This document shows, in pieces, positions 49,626-57,387 of a DNA stretch of 64,000 bases. Each line of letters opens with the position of its first letter. Within the stretch, counting starts at the first letter, position 1. The notes beneath the pieces are model-generated. The model was not told the DNA's origin. It worked only from the letters and a program-made list of their open reading frames with translations, and did not search any database. The position numbers and the translations under genes were made by a program. Origin of the DNA: Pseudobdellovibrionaceae bacterium (lineage in GTDB: Bacteria; Bdellovibrionota; Bdellovibrionia; Bdellovibrionales; UBA1609); the NCBI GenBank assembly GCA_947444305.1, contig CANEZP010000002.1, positions 186,001 through 250,000 of the forward strand, given 5' to 3'.

Positions 49626-50641
49626 TTATTTAAGGCACCCGCGTTGATCCATAAACGGATGTTCTCTTTTTGCGCAAAGCTTAATGGTGGGCCCGAAGCC
49701 GGCATGTCATTTTTCTCGACCTCATCGTAAAGATCGCTGTCGGCGGCGACGCCGGCCCGTACTTGACGGAGGACTCCGGCGTAAGTTTGCAAATTGACAC
49801 CGGCCGTGGCGGTTGTGGAATTGTGGCAAGCCGTACACCGGGGCCCGAAGATGTTCGCCGCGAGCGAAGCGTACTTCGGCTCTAAGGGCGGTAACGGTGG
49901 GGGCGGCGGCGGTGTAGAGCCGGGCGGTAAACCACCGGCCGGCGCGTCGTTGTTGGCGCCGTTTTGTATCCACTGGCGGATCGCCGTCTTTACGTCGGCC
50001 GCGAGCGCTGGCCCACCGGGCGGCATCGAATTATTGTCGATGCGCTGGAAGAAACGGCTGCCCGCAGGATTACCGGCCACGACTCGTCCTCCCGCTAAAA
50101 CATTTGCGTAACTCGAGAGATCATAACCCCCCGGCGCGCCCGCGCCCCGGTGACAGATCACGCAGCGGGGAGTGAGAACGTTGGCTTGAATCCACGCGAA
50201 GGTCGGTGAAATCGCGGTGGGGGCGGGAGCTGTGCCGCCTGCTCCGCCACCTAAAACGGGCGACCCGCCGCTGCTACCCGGGGTAGGGTTGTTTGCAGTA
50301 ACGGCGGGAGCGCCCGCACTAATCCAATCAAAAATCGCGGTCACTTCCGAGGAAGATAGCGGCGTTCCGTTCTTCGGCATTTGGCCGGTCGCCACTTTGG
50401 TGTACAGCACGCTCGCATCGGGATTGCCCGCGACGACCGCCGACATAATCCCGCCGTGCGTAGCGAACGAGGCGTGACAGGCTACGCATTTGGGCTGGAA
50501 GATCTTTTGCAAAAGTATATCGAAGCCGGGCGCCGATCCGCCGGCGCTTAAAGCGTCGCTATTTTCCGGCAGTTTGCTCGGCCGGCCGCAGGCGGTGAGT
50601 ATCAGCAACGTAAACACGATCCATGTTTTGACGTATTTCAT
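49622..50641 (-). CDS. Triple CxxCH lipoprotein (cytochrome c, planctomycete-type)
   Basis: The 339-residue lipoprotein (LLILTAC, Cys18) contains three repeated cytochrome c modules with haem sites CVACH (52-56), CVICH (160-164) and CTACH (269-273). Each is followed by a methionine-containing turn (GQMPKNGTPLS, NSMPPGGPAL, DMPASGPPLS) that could give the sixth ligand. The modules are joined by Gly- and Pro-rich linkers. ATG 50641 is used because the ATG four codons earlier would place GGGGGA, its ribosome binding site, inside the gene. It converges on the haem-barrel gene and is likely its electron-transfer partner. Confidence 0.85.
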   Translation of the reverse strand: MKYVKTWIVFTLLILTACGRPSKLPENSDALSAGGSAPGFDILLQKIFQPKCVACHASFATHGGIMSAVVAGNPDASVLYTKVATGQMPKNGTPLSSSEVTAIFDWISAGAPAVTANNPTPGSSGGSPVLGGGAGGTAPAPTAISPTFAWIQANVLTPRCVICHRGAGAPGGYDLSSYANVLAGGRVVAGNPAGSRFFQRIDNNSMPPGGPALAADVKTAIRQWIQNGANNDAPAGGLPPGSTPPPPPPLPPLEPKYASLAANIFGPRCTACHNSTTATAGVNLQTYAGVLRQVRAGVAADSDLYDEVEKNDMPASGPPLSFAQKENIRLWINAGALNN

Positions 50642-50686
50642 TTGTTCCCCCATGCACTAACGGTACGGGGGGGCGGCCGTGATTAG

Positions 50687-50711
50687 TTACTATATGTTTT
50701 GCAGTTTAAAA
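50687..50711. promoter_or_regulatory. Shared cassette motif, copy C
   Basis: TTACTATATGTTTTGCAG (50687-50704), followed by TTTAAAA, matches copies A and B. It is 45 nt upstream of the triple CxxCH lipoprotein (minus strand); the PDZ gene starts 162 nt to the right. Confidence 0.6.
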
Positions 50712-50873
50712 GACTTTTGCTTACGCGCACTTCGCGCGTTACGCGCCAAATTGAGATGCGCCTTCGATCAAGAAATCTTGCTCGAATAAACGTCTGCTTC
50801 TGGACCAAAGGCCAGCGCTTTGGTTGCGCGGTTACTGCCACCACTCTACGCTTGAGGAGTAGGGGGCAATCAC

Positions 50874-51281
50874 ATGTTCGGTAAAATCATTTTCCTCACG
50901 GTGATCGCTTCGGCGGCCATGACCATGGCCGAAGTGGCGCCCGTTCGCACGGCCGATAAACCGGGCTTCGAGACCGTGAAGATCCGCGACGCCGCGGCGG
51001 TCGGTCGTGGCGGCGGCACCGAACGCTGCATCCCCAATGTGATCCCGAACAGCGGCGGTCAAATCGACGGCTTCAAATGTTTCGGCATCGGCAACGTCGG
51101 CGGCTTAGCCCGCGCCGGTCTGATCGAAGGCGACATCGTCGTCAGCGTCGACGGCGAAATCTTACGCTCACCCGTGCAAGCGATGGATTTAATCTCGCGT
51201 ATCCAAGACGATCAATTCGTCGAAGTCCGCGTCTCGAGAAACGGCCAGTCGGAGATTTTGCGTCCGCGGAAGATTAAGTAA
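50874..51281 (+). CDS. Exported PDZ-domain protein
   Basis: The 135-residue product has a signal peptide (MFGKIIFLTVIASAAMTMA) and a single PDZ-like domain: GLARAGLIEGDIVVSVDGEI followed by SPVQAMDLISRIQDDQFVEV and RNGQSEIL. The layout recalls the PDZ at the end of GspC, without the rest of that protein. Two cysteines (RCIPNV, KCFGIG) may pair. AGGGGG precedes ATG 50874. The partner is unknown. Confidence 0.75.
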   Translation: MFGKIIFLTVIASAAMTMAEVAPVRTADKPGFETVKIRDAAAVGRGGGTERCIPNVIPNSGGQIDGFKCFGIGNVGGLARAGLIEGDIVVSVDGEILRSPVQAMDLISRIQDDQFVEVRVSRNGQSEILRPRKIK

Positions 51282-51312
51282 GGCTTTGGAGACGGGCTTT
51301 TTAAGGGGTGAG

Positions 51313-51366
51313 GTCGCGGGTCCGGTCGCAGTCGCGGGTCCGGTCGCAGTCGCGGGTCCGGTCGCG
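51313..51366. repeat. 18-nt tandem repeat, three copies
   Basis: The unit GTCGCGGGTCCGGTCGCA occurs at 51313-51330 and 51331-51348, and again at 51349-51366 with the last A changed to G. It lies 32 nt after the PDZ gene stop. A unit of 18 could be read through, but no gene spans it. Likely a small minisatellite. Confidence 0.85.
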
Positions 51367-51396
51367 GCTCGCGAGAAGCAAACTTAGCCCGAAAAA

Positions 51397-51417
51397 TTTC
51401 TGTGCGCACAGAATTCC
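51397..51417. repeat. Palindrome copy 1 (TTCTGTGCGCACAGAA)
   Basis: A perfect 16-nt palindrome occupies 51398-51413. With one flanking base on the left and four on the right it matches copy 3, in inverted orientation, over 21 nt. It could be an operator, a protein target or an RNA hairpin. Confidence 0.8.
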
Positions 51418-51533
51418 CGAACGGAATTGACGCGGGCACGCTGAAACCTTTTTAACCAAACACTCAATTCAAGGTGCACACGGGCCGGCCTTCCAATATG
51501 TAATCTTCCTCCGCATTTCAGCACGAACATCAT

Positions 51534-51553
51534 TATTCTGTGCGCACAGAATA
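51534..51553. repeat. Palindrome copy 2 (TATTCTGTGCGCACAGAATA)
   Basis: This perfect 20-nt palindrome shares the 16-nt core with copies 1 and 3. It lies 306 nt before the HNH start codon. Confidence 0.8.
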
Positions 51554-51859
51554 TCAATAAAATTGAGAAACGATCATTTGCACGCAGAGGATCAAAGGGT
51601 TTGAAGTCGATCATTCTACGTGTTCAATTCATCTAGAAATATTACTAATCATAAATAATATTTGACGAGTTTTTCGCAGGCGCACCGAGCGATTTGGATA
51701 ATAAAAGATCCTGAAATCAAATTTATGTTCAAAATTATTATCACGCGCATTCACTGCGCTATTAGACACTTTATCGAGATGTTACGAGGAAGTTATACCT
51801 TCGTCTATCGTGGCGCTTGGAAAAGCGATGGTAGATTGCTCCTAAATCCAGGAGGCCTT

Positions 51860-52909
51860 ATGAATGCCGAGCAGAAAAGAATTCATCAGAGAGCGTTGGT
51901 CGCGCGTGAAAAGTTCCATAATTTTGAATTGGATTTCATTTCCATCTTGCAAGACGTTGAACGGACTCGGGTGCATCGGGCTTTGAAAAAGCGATCGGTG
52001 CATGTCTATGCCGTTGATGTTTTAGGATTCAATAATGCCGTGGCTTATATGTTCATCGCGGTTGCCCGAAAAGCTCTCGTGGTGCCGGATATGTTGCAAG
52101 CGGGTTTGTCCGTATTTGTTTTGAGCCGTCTCGTGTCGACGATCCATCCCGAGAACGCGGCCGAGCTGATCCACATCGCGCAAACGAAAACGAGCCGCGA
52201 ACTGGATGTAGAGCTTGGCCGGCGCAATCCAAAATACAAACCGGAGCGCACCAAAATCCATTCGGAGGAGTGCGTTGAGCTCACGCTTAAGGTTTCTCCT
52301 GGATTTTTAAAGAAGTTGGAAAGAGTGCAGTCGTTGAGGGCGCAAAAGGATGCCACGGCCGGTGTCGGTTTCACGTTGGAAGCCGGTCTTGATGAGTACC
52401 TGCGCCGGCATGATCCGGTTCAGAAAGCGGAGCGGGCGCAAGCGAAACAGGGTAAACCGAAACAAACAGAACCGAAAGCGACAGAAACGAAAGGAACAGA
52501 AACGAAGCGGACACGCGACGAGAGAAATAGACAGAATGAACAGATGAACGAGACACCTGCGGCGGCAGCCCTAGTGAACAATATAATACTTGGAAGGGAC
52601 CTCACGGGAAAATCTAATCAGGAATTCTGTGCGCACAGAAAAATGGGGCGGATTCCGTTAAGCTCCGTTCAACGGCATGCGGTATTCACGAGAGACCAAG
52701 GAAAATGCACGCACTTAGAAGCCTCGGGCGAACTTTGCGGTTCGGACCGGTGGGTGCATATTCATCACGTGGTGCAAGTCGCGCGGGGCGGGACGAATGA
52801 ACCAGAAAATTTACGAACATTGTGTTCGTTTCATCACGACATGATTCATCAGGGGCAAATCGGTGGACGCGATGTCTATCTGGGCCAAAACGTTTGGACG
52901 AAACTGTGA
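51860..52909 (+). CDS. HNH endonuclease family protein
   Basis: The 349-residue protein has a helical N-terminal region (about 1-185: VDVLGFNNAVAYMFIAVARK; NAAELIHIAQTKTSRELDVE; SPGFLKKLERVQSLRAQK) of a kind found in many copies in Bdellovibrionota-type genomes. A Lys/Glu/Thr/Arg-rich low-complexity linker (about 187-232) precedes a C-terminal HNH domain. That domain has cysteines in CTHLEASGELCG, the catalytic VHIHHVVQVARGGTNEPENL and the last histidines in CSFHHDMIH. ATG 51860 has GGAGG 4 nt upstream. A third copy of the palindrome lies inside the gene and encodes EFCAHR. Function is unknown; homing, defence or competence roles are all possible. Confidence 0.82.
   Translation: MNAEQKRIHQRALVAREKFHNFELDFISILQDVERTRVHRALKKRSVHVYAVDVLGFNNAVAYMFIAVARKALVVPDMLQAGLSVFVLSRLVSTIHPENAAELIHIAQTKTSRELDVELGRRNPKYKPERTKIHSEECVELTLKVSPGFLKKLERVQSLRAQKDATAGVGFTLEAGLDEYLRRHDPVQKAERAQAKQGKPKQTEPKATETKGTETKRTRDERNRQNEQMNETPAAAALVNNIILGRDLTGKSNQEFCAHRKMGRIPLSSVQRHAVFTRDQGKCTHLEASGELCGSDRWVHIHHVVQVARGGTNEPENLRTLCSFHHDMIHQGQIGGRDVYLGQNVWTKL
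52621..52641. repeat. Palindrome copy 3, inside the HNH gene
   Basis: The core TTCTGTGCGCACAGAA lies at 52625-52640, in frame as FCAHR with flanking residues, at the junction between the charged linker and the HNH domain. Together with its flanks it is the inverted counterpart of copy 1, 1.2 kb away. Confidence 0.8.
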
Positions 52910-52911
52910 AT

Positions 52912-52928
52912 ATAGGGCCTCGCCCTAT
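52912..52928 (+). terminator. Hairpin just after the HNH gene
   Basis: ATAGGGC, loop CTC, GCCCTAT gives a perfect 7-bp stem starting 2 nt after the stop codon. It is followed by CGTATTGTT, a weak U-rich tail, so termination is plausible but not certain. Confidence 0.5.
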
Positions 52929-52943
52929 CGTATTGTTCTAACA

Positions 52944-53001
52944 AGACGGTACGGTTAGGGCCGTGTCGGTACGATTCGGAGACGGTAGTACGGCAGGGCC
53001 G
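52944..53001. repeat. Imperfect direct repeat between HNH gene and pfkA
   Basis: AGACGGTACGGTTAGGGCCG (52944-52963) recurs as AGACGGTAGTACGGCAGGGC plus CG (52980-53001), with one 2-nt insertion and one mismatch. It lies between two convergent genes; no function is evident. Confidence 0.6.
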
Positions 53002-53019
53002 CGTGCGCGACCCATCAGC

Positions 53020-54048
53020 TTAAATAAAAAGACCCAAGGTTTGGGCTTGTTTGACCCAGCGGTGGTCCGGGGCGACTAGTCTTGCCGGTTGCATGAGGTC
53101 GGTGATCGGTGCGCGCGTGATGCGGCCCTCGCGGTAGACGATGGCTTGGCCCCAGGCTTTTTCGAGTGCGGCCTCGGCGGCTTGTACGCCCATGAACGAC
53201 GTTAAGAAACGATCCGTGGTTGTCGGCTGACGCGCGCGTTGCAAATGGCCGAGAACAACGTGACGAGATTCCCAATCGCATTCTTTTTCAAGCCAGCGTG
53301 ACACCGCCATCGCGACGCCGCCGTATCGTTCTTTTTGCGGAGAGCCGGCAACCTCGAACATGACTTTGGGATCTTCGCCTTCGGCCGTGGCGCCCTCGCT
53401 TACGACGATCATCAATTCACGTTGTCCCGAAGTTTTTTTGCGGCGAACGAATTCTAAAAGCTTCGCGCGCGAAAACGGACGTTCGGGGATAAGAATAACG
53501 TCGGCGTACGAAGCCAAACCTCCGCCAAGCGCGATCCAGCCCGCGGTGCGGCCCATGGTTTCAACCACCATGATGCGCGAATGCGCGGCCGCGGTGAAGC
53601 GAAGCGCATCGACGTTTTCGGCCACGCAAGCGCAAGCGGTGTCGAAGCCGAAGGTCGCTTCGGTGCCGGCTAAATCATTGTCGATGGTTTTAGGCACGCC
53701 GATCAAGTTGATGCCTTCAACGATCTTAGCCAGACCGGCGAACGTACCGTCGCCGCCGCAGGCGATGAGGCCGTCAAGTTTCAAGGCACGAAATTTCTCG
53801 GCAAATTCTTTTTCGCGGCCGGCTGTGCCGCAGCGGTTGGAGCTGCCGAGCAAGGTCCCACTCTCGGCGTGCGCGTTTTGCACGAGCTCGAGCGTGAGCG
53901 GAATGGTTTTGTTTTCGAAGATGCCTTCGAAGCCGTCGCGGATACCGACGACTTCGACACCTTTTTGTAAGAGCACGCGCGAGGCGCTTTCGATGATTCC
54001 GTTCAAACCGGGGGCGTCGCCGCCTCCGGTTAAGATGCCGATGCGCAC
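53020..54048 (-). CDS. pfkA: 6-phosphofructokinase
   Basis: The 342-residue enzyme phosphorylates fructose 6-phosphate in glycolysis. Family blocks are ILTGGGDAPGLNGII, ACGGDGTFAGLAKI, GVPKTIDNDLAGTE (catalytic Asp), ETMGRTAGW and GHLQRARQPTTTDRF. Gly101 (GGDG) is the ATP-type residue, whereas Lys120 (PKTIDND) is typical of pyrophosphate-type or mixed enzymes. ATP use is likelier. It is 29 nt downstream of the NtrC-type regulator on the same strand and converges on the HNH gene. Confidence 0.93.
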   Translation of the reverse strand: MRIGILTGGGDAPGLNGIIESASRVLLQKGVEVVGIRDGFEGIFENKTIPLTLELVQNAHAESGTLLGSSNRCGTAGREKEFAEKFRALKLDGLIACGGDGTFAGLAKIVEGINLIGVPKTIDNDLAGTEATFGFDTACACVAENVDALRFTAAAHSRIMVVETMGRTAGWIALGGGLASYADVILIPERPFSRAKLLEFVRRKKTSGQRELMIVVSEGATAEGEDPKVMFEVAGSPQKERYGGVAMAVSRWLEKECDWESRHVVLGHLQRARQPTTTDRFLTSFMGVQAAEAALEKAWGQAIVYREGRITRAPITDLMQPARLVAPDHRWVKQAQTLGLFI

Positions 54049-54077
54049 ATTAAACCTCGTTGATCACGGTCCGTTAA

Positions 54078-55487
54078 TTAATTGAGATCGCGGACGTTGA
54101 TCGAATACTTTTTAATCTTACGGAGCAATGTGTTTTTAGGAATATTGGCCTGCGCCACCGTTTGGTTGATGCGCCCGTGGTTAGCTTTCAAAGCTTGCAC
54201 GATGAACTCTTTCTCGGTCTCCTCTTTGAAGCGGTCGAAATCGAGCGGGCCCGAATAAGAAGCCGGAAGATCAAATTCAACTTCGCTTTGCGCGGCCGAG
54301 CGAAGCGCGTCGGGCAATGAGCCGACCTGGATGACCGACGCGTTTTCGATGACGAAGCAACGCTCGATCAAATTTTCCAGTTCGCGGATGTTGCCCGGCC
54401 AGCGGTACTTGCGCAGTATCTCGATCGCTTCGGTCGCAAAGCCGGTGATGTTGCGGTTCATCTTCTTGTTGAAGCTGCGTACGAAATGCGAAATCAAATT
54501 TTCAAGATCGTCGAGGCGCTCGCGCAACGGCGGCAAGAAAATCGGCATAACGTTCAAACGGTAGAACAGATCCTCGCGAAAGCCGTGGTCTTCAATCATC
54601 TTCTCGAGATTGCGGTTGGTCGCCGCGATCACGCGCGCATTGGTCGCAACTTCGCGGTTGGAGCCGACGGGCGTGAAGCGTTTTTCCTGCAACACGCGCA
54701 GCAACTTTACTTGCATGTCGGGCGGGAGCTCGGCGACTTCGTCGAGGAAGATCGTACCTTTATTTGCCAATTGGAATTTACCGATTTTGCGTTCGTGCGC
54801 GCCGGTGAACGAGCCTTTTTCGTGACCGAACAGTTCGCTCTCCATCAAGGACTCAGGGATAGCGCCGCAATTGATCGCCACGAACTCACCATGTTTGCGG
54901 GGCGAATTGAAATGAATAGCGCGAGCGACGAGTTCTTTACCCGTTCCGTTTTCCCCGCGAATCAATACCGTGGTGTCGACCTGGGCCAAACGATTAATGA
55001 GATCGAAGATCTCGCGCATTTTCTTGCTCGAACCTACGAACTCGGAATCGACGTCGTCGTCCAAAACAGGTGCCGAGATCGCGAGGTCGGAAACCATCTC
55101 TTGAGTTTCGAGCGCCTTCGTTACGATTTGCGCGAGCTTTTCGGGCTGGACGGGCTTTTCAACGTAATCGTAGGCGCCGCCTTTGATCGCCGTGACCGCG
55201 TCTTGCAAATTAGAGTGGGCGGTCATGATCACGACGAAGATACGTGGATCGAGTGCCTTAATCTGCGTGAGCGCTTCGAGGCCGTCCATCTCGGGCATGC
55301 GGACGTCCATCAGAACTAAATCGAAGCCGTCTTTGGAAGCTTTGACTACGTCAATGGCTTCGCGGCCGTTACCGGCTTCTACGATGGAGAATGCGAAACC
55401 CGGCATCGTCGATTGCAAGATCGAGGCGACCGATTTGCGCAGTTCGCTCTCGTCGTCGACGATCAAAATACTTACTTCTTGAGTCAT
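54078..55487 (-). CDS. NtrC-family sigma54-dependent response regulator
   Basis: The 469-residue regulator has a receiver domain (LIVDDESELRKS; phosphorylation Asp in LVLMDVRMPEMDG) and a AAA+ domain. The latter shows Walker A GENGTGKELVARA, the sigma54-contacting loop GSFTGAHE (usual form GAFTGA), Walker B TIFLDEVAEL and the arginine-finger region. A C-terminal Fis-type helix-turn-helix follows (HGRINQTVAQANIPKNTLLR). The A-to-S change in GAFTGA is tolerated in some family members. It follows the CHASE2 kinase by 11 nt and is its likely partner. Confidence 0.93.
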   Translation of the reverse strand: MTQEVSILIVDDESELRKSVASILQSTMPGFAFSIVEAGNGREAIDVVKASKDGFDLVLMDVRMPEMDGLEALTQIKALDPRIFVVIMTAHSNLQDAVTAIKGGAYDYVEKPVQPEKLAQIVTKALETQEMVSDLAISAPVLDDDVDSEFVGSSKKMREIFDLINRLAQVDTTVLIRGENGTGKELVARAIHFNSPRKHGEFVAINCGAIPESLMESELFGHEKGSFTGAHERKIGKFQLANKGTIFLDEVAELPPDMQVKLLRVLQEKRFTPVGSNREVATNARVIAATNRNLEKMIEDHGFREDLFYRLNVMPIFLPPLRERLDDLENLISHFVRSFNKKMNRNITGFATEAIEILRKYRWPGNIRELENLIERCFVIENASVIQVGSLPDALRSAAQSEVEFDLPASYSGPLDFDRFKEETEKEFIVQALKANHGRINQTVAQANIPKNTLLRKIKKYSINVRDLN

Positions 55488-55498
55488 ATAACTTTCCT

Positions 55499-57313
55499 TT
55501 ACGCTTGTAACGGCAGGGTAAACCCCACTCTTGTACCTTTTCCTACATCTGTTTCCAAGAAGACTTCGCCCCCGTGCAATTCTATGAAGTATTTCACCAG
55601 GAACAGCCCCAACCCCGTACCCTTGATGGCACTATGGTGAGCCGATCCACGGAAAAATTTTTCGAACAAATGTTCCCGGTCTTCGGGCGGGACACCTGGG
55701 CCGTTGTCACGGACATCGAAAATCACCCGGTCATCGACTTCTTGCGTATGCACTTCGATCTTGCCGTCGTTCGGGGTGTACTTAATGGCGTTCTCAATCA
55801 AATTCAAAACCACTTCGTGAATCAAAATACCGTCGACCTCAATCGAGAACATCGGTTCGAGCTCGACGTGGAGCTCCTGCCGTTTGTCGTCGGATAGAGC
55901 TTTAAGTTGCCCGACGACTTTCTCGACGACTTCGTTAAGATCGGTCGCTTCTTTGCGGACCTGCACGCCGCTGGATTCCAGCCGCGAAACTTGCAAGATG
56001 CTTTGGATATAGCGATGAAGCTCGGAACTTTCTTTGCGCAACAACCCCAGTCCGTCACGCACTTCACCGCTCACTTGCCCGGTCGCGAGCCGGTCACAAA
56101 TCGCCTGAATTTTAGCGATCGGAGTTTTCAGATCGTGTGAGATCAGGCTGACAAAGTTATTGCGGAGCTGATCAAGCTCGGAGAGTAGGCGCTTCTCCTG
56201 CTCAAGGCGCCAGGTTTGATTTTCTTTAAGTGAAAGTTGGTAACCAATAAACACGACGTAAGCGATAAGCGCTAAGACGAGCGGCGAAAGGGCAGGGATC
56301 CAGAAGTAGTGTGAATCAAAAATCCAAATCGAAAATGCGGTCGTGCCCAGACAGAGCCAGAGTAAAAACACGAAGGCCATCGACTGGGGATAGTTCACCA
56401 GAATCGCGACCGCCAGGAGTAGTACGACCAGCAAGTAAAACCAACAGCCCACGGGCGATAAGCGCTGAACCCAACGTTTGCTAATGATGTTGTCCACGAT
56501 CTGCGCCATGACGTCGGCGCGGGTCATCGTGCCGAGCGGCGTTTGGTAAAGGTGAGCGTCGACCGCGCCCGTACCGATGATGACGATCTTGTCTTTGAAA
56601 AATGCGGGCGGAATGCGGTTCTGTAAAACATCGAGCGCGTGCACGGTCGTGAAGACGCCGCGTTTGCCGCGGTAGTTGATCAGTTTAGATTCACCCGAAA
56701 GAGGGTTAGCTTCGTGAGAGAATTCGGATTTGCGCGTGTCGCTCAACTTGATTCCCATGTGCGCGAGCGGTTCCGTAGGCGCCGAAAACCGGCGTAACAC
56801 CCGGTCTTCGTCGGCTTGAAGATCAACGAGCGCTACGTTGTAAGCGTAACTATTCGCCATGAGCGGAAGCCCGGCCCGGCCTTCACTGTCGACTTGCCCG
56901 GCCCAGACAACGTGCGGATCGGTCAGCGCGCGAAGGTTTTCGTCGGGTTTAGGTAATTGCGGATTGAAGAAGAAGGTAACTCCGATCACTTGCGGATTTT
57001 GTGAAAGGATACGGCCGAGCAGATTGTTCCAAGTGCGGGGATTCCAAAAATAACTATCGGTGACCACGTTGAATTCTTTGAGCGAGCGTAACAAGTTGTT
57101 GTTCGGCCCGTGCCAACCGGTCCAATCATCTTGATTGAACTGCACGATCACGATTTGTTTTGCGGTGTCTTGCGTGCCCCGGATGCCGAAGCGAAGGTCG
57201 TACTGTTTCACTTCGTCGAAGAACGGAAATGTGCACGCCAGTAGCCATACGACTAAAACGCGGAGCCACAGACCCTTGGCCCGTATCAGATTTTCGAGCG
57301 GCATATTTCTCAT
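55499..57313 (-). CDS. CHASE2-domain sensor histidine kinase
   Basis: The 604-residue kinase has an N-terminal membrane segment and a periplasmic CHASE2 sensor (about 40-290: GIRGTQDTAKQIVIVQFNQD; FFKDKIVIIGTGAVDAHLYQ; TPLGTMTRADVMAQIVDNI). Three further membrane segments (about 300-375), a HisKA domain (FVSLISHDLKTPIAKIQ) and a HATPase domain (NLIENAIKYTPNDG; DNGPGVPPEDRE; GTGLGLFLVKYF) follow. It phosphorylates the adjacent regulator, presumably in response to a periplasmic signal. ATG 57313 is used; ATG 57304 is possible. It is divergent from ribF across 74 nt. Confidence 0.93.
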   Translation of the reverse strand: MRNMPLENLIRAKGLWLRVLVVWLLACTFPFFDEVKQYDLRFGIRGTQDTAKQIVIVQFNQDDWTGWHGPNNNLLRSLKEFNVVTDSYFWNPRTWNNLLGRILSQNPQVIGVTFFFNPQLPKPDENLRALTDPHVVWAGQVDSEGRAGLPLMANSYAYNVALVDLQADEDRVLRRFSAPTEPLAHMGIKLSDTRKSEFSHEANPLSGESKLINYRGKRGVFTTVHALDVLQNRIPPAFFKDKIVIIGTGAVDAHLYQTPLGTMTRADVMAQIVDNIISKRWVQRLSPVGCWFYLLVVLLLAVAILVNYPQSMAFVFLLWLCLGTTAFSIWIFDSHYFWIPALSPLVLALIAYVVFIGYQLSLKENQTWRLEQEKRLLSELDQLRNNFVSLISHDLKTPIAKIQAICDRLATGQVSGEVRDGLGLLRKESSELHRYIQSILQVSRLESSGVQVRKEATDLNEVVEKVVGQLKALSDDKRQELHVELEPMFSIEVDGILIHEVVLNLIENAIKYTPNDGKIEVHTQEVDDRVIFDVRDNGPGVPPEDREHLFEKFFRGSAHHSAIKGTGLGLFLVKYFIELHGGEVFLETDVGKGTRVGFTLPLQA

Positions 57314-57387
57314 TACTGACGCTGTGTATCAATATTGTGCTGCGATTTCAATTGGTTCCGCTTTTAAAATCGGTCATTTTGTTCCTC

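Larger units (their letters stand above)
51282..51859. other. Gene-poor, partly AT-rich gap with repeats upstream of the HNH gene
   Basis: These 578 nt carry no convincing gene. The left part holds an 18-nt tandem repeat and the middle holds two copies of a palindrome. The right part, about 51490-51850, is visibly richer in A and T than the neighbours and probably contains the HNH promoter. A frame open from 51662 continues into the HNH gene but has no ribosome binding site. Confidence 0.6.

Noticed and set aside
50699-50884. Small plus-strand frame (61 codons) over the promoter region of the PDZ gene
   Set aside because: Arginine-rich composition, no ribosome binding site, and it covers the shared motif.
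51313-51366. Short tandem array considered as a CRISPR
   Set aside because: Units of 18 nt are directly adjacent with no spacers and there are no cas genes.
51384-51614. Minus-strand frame encoding two FCAHR peptides
   Set aside because: The repeated peptide is a by-product of the palindromes, which read the same on both strands; no start signal or family.
51662-51859. N-terminal extension of the HNH protein
   Set aside because: The region is AT-rich, has no ribosome binding site and encodes an uncharacteristic segment; GGAGG precedes ATG 51860.
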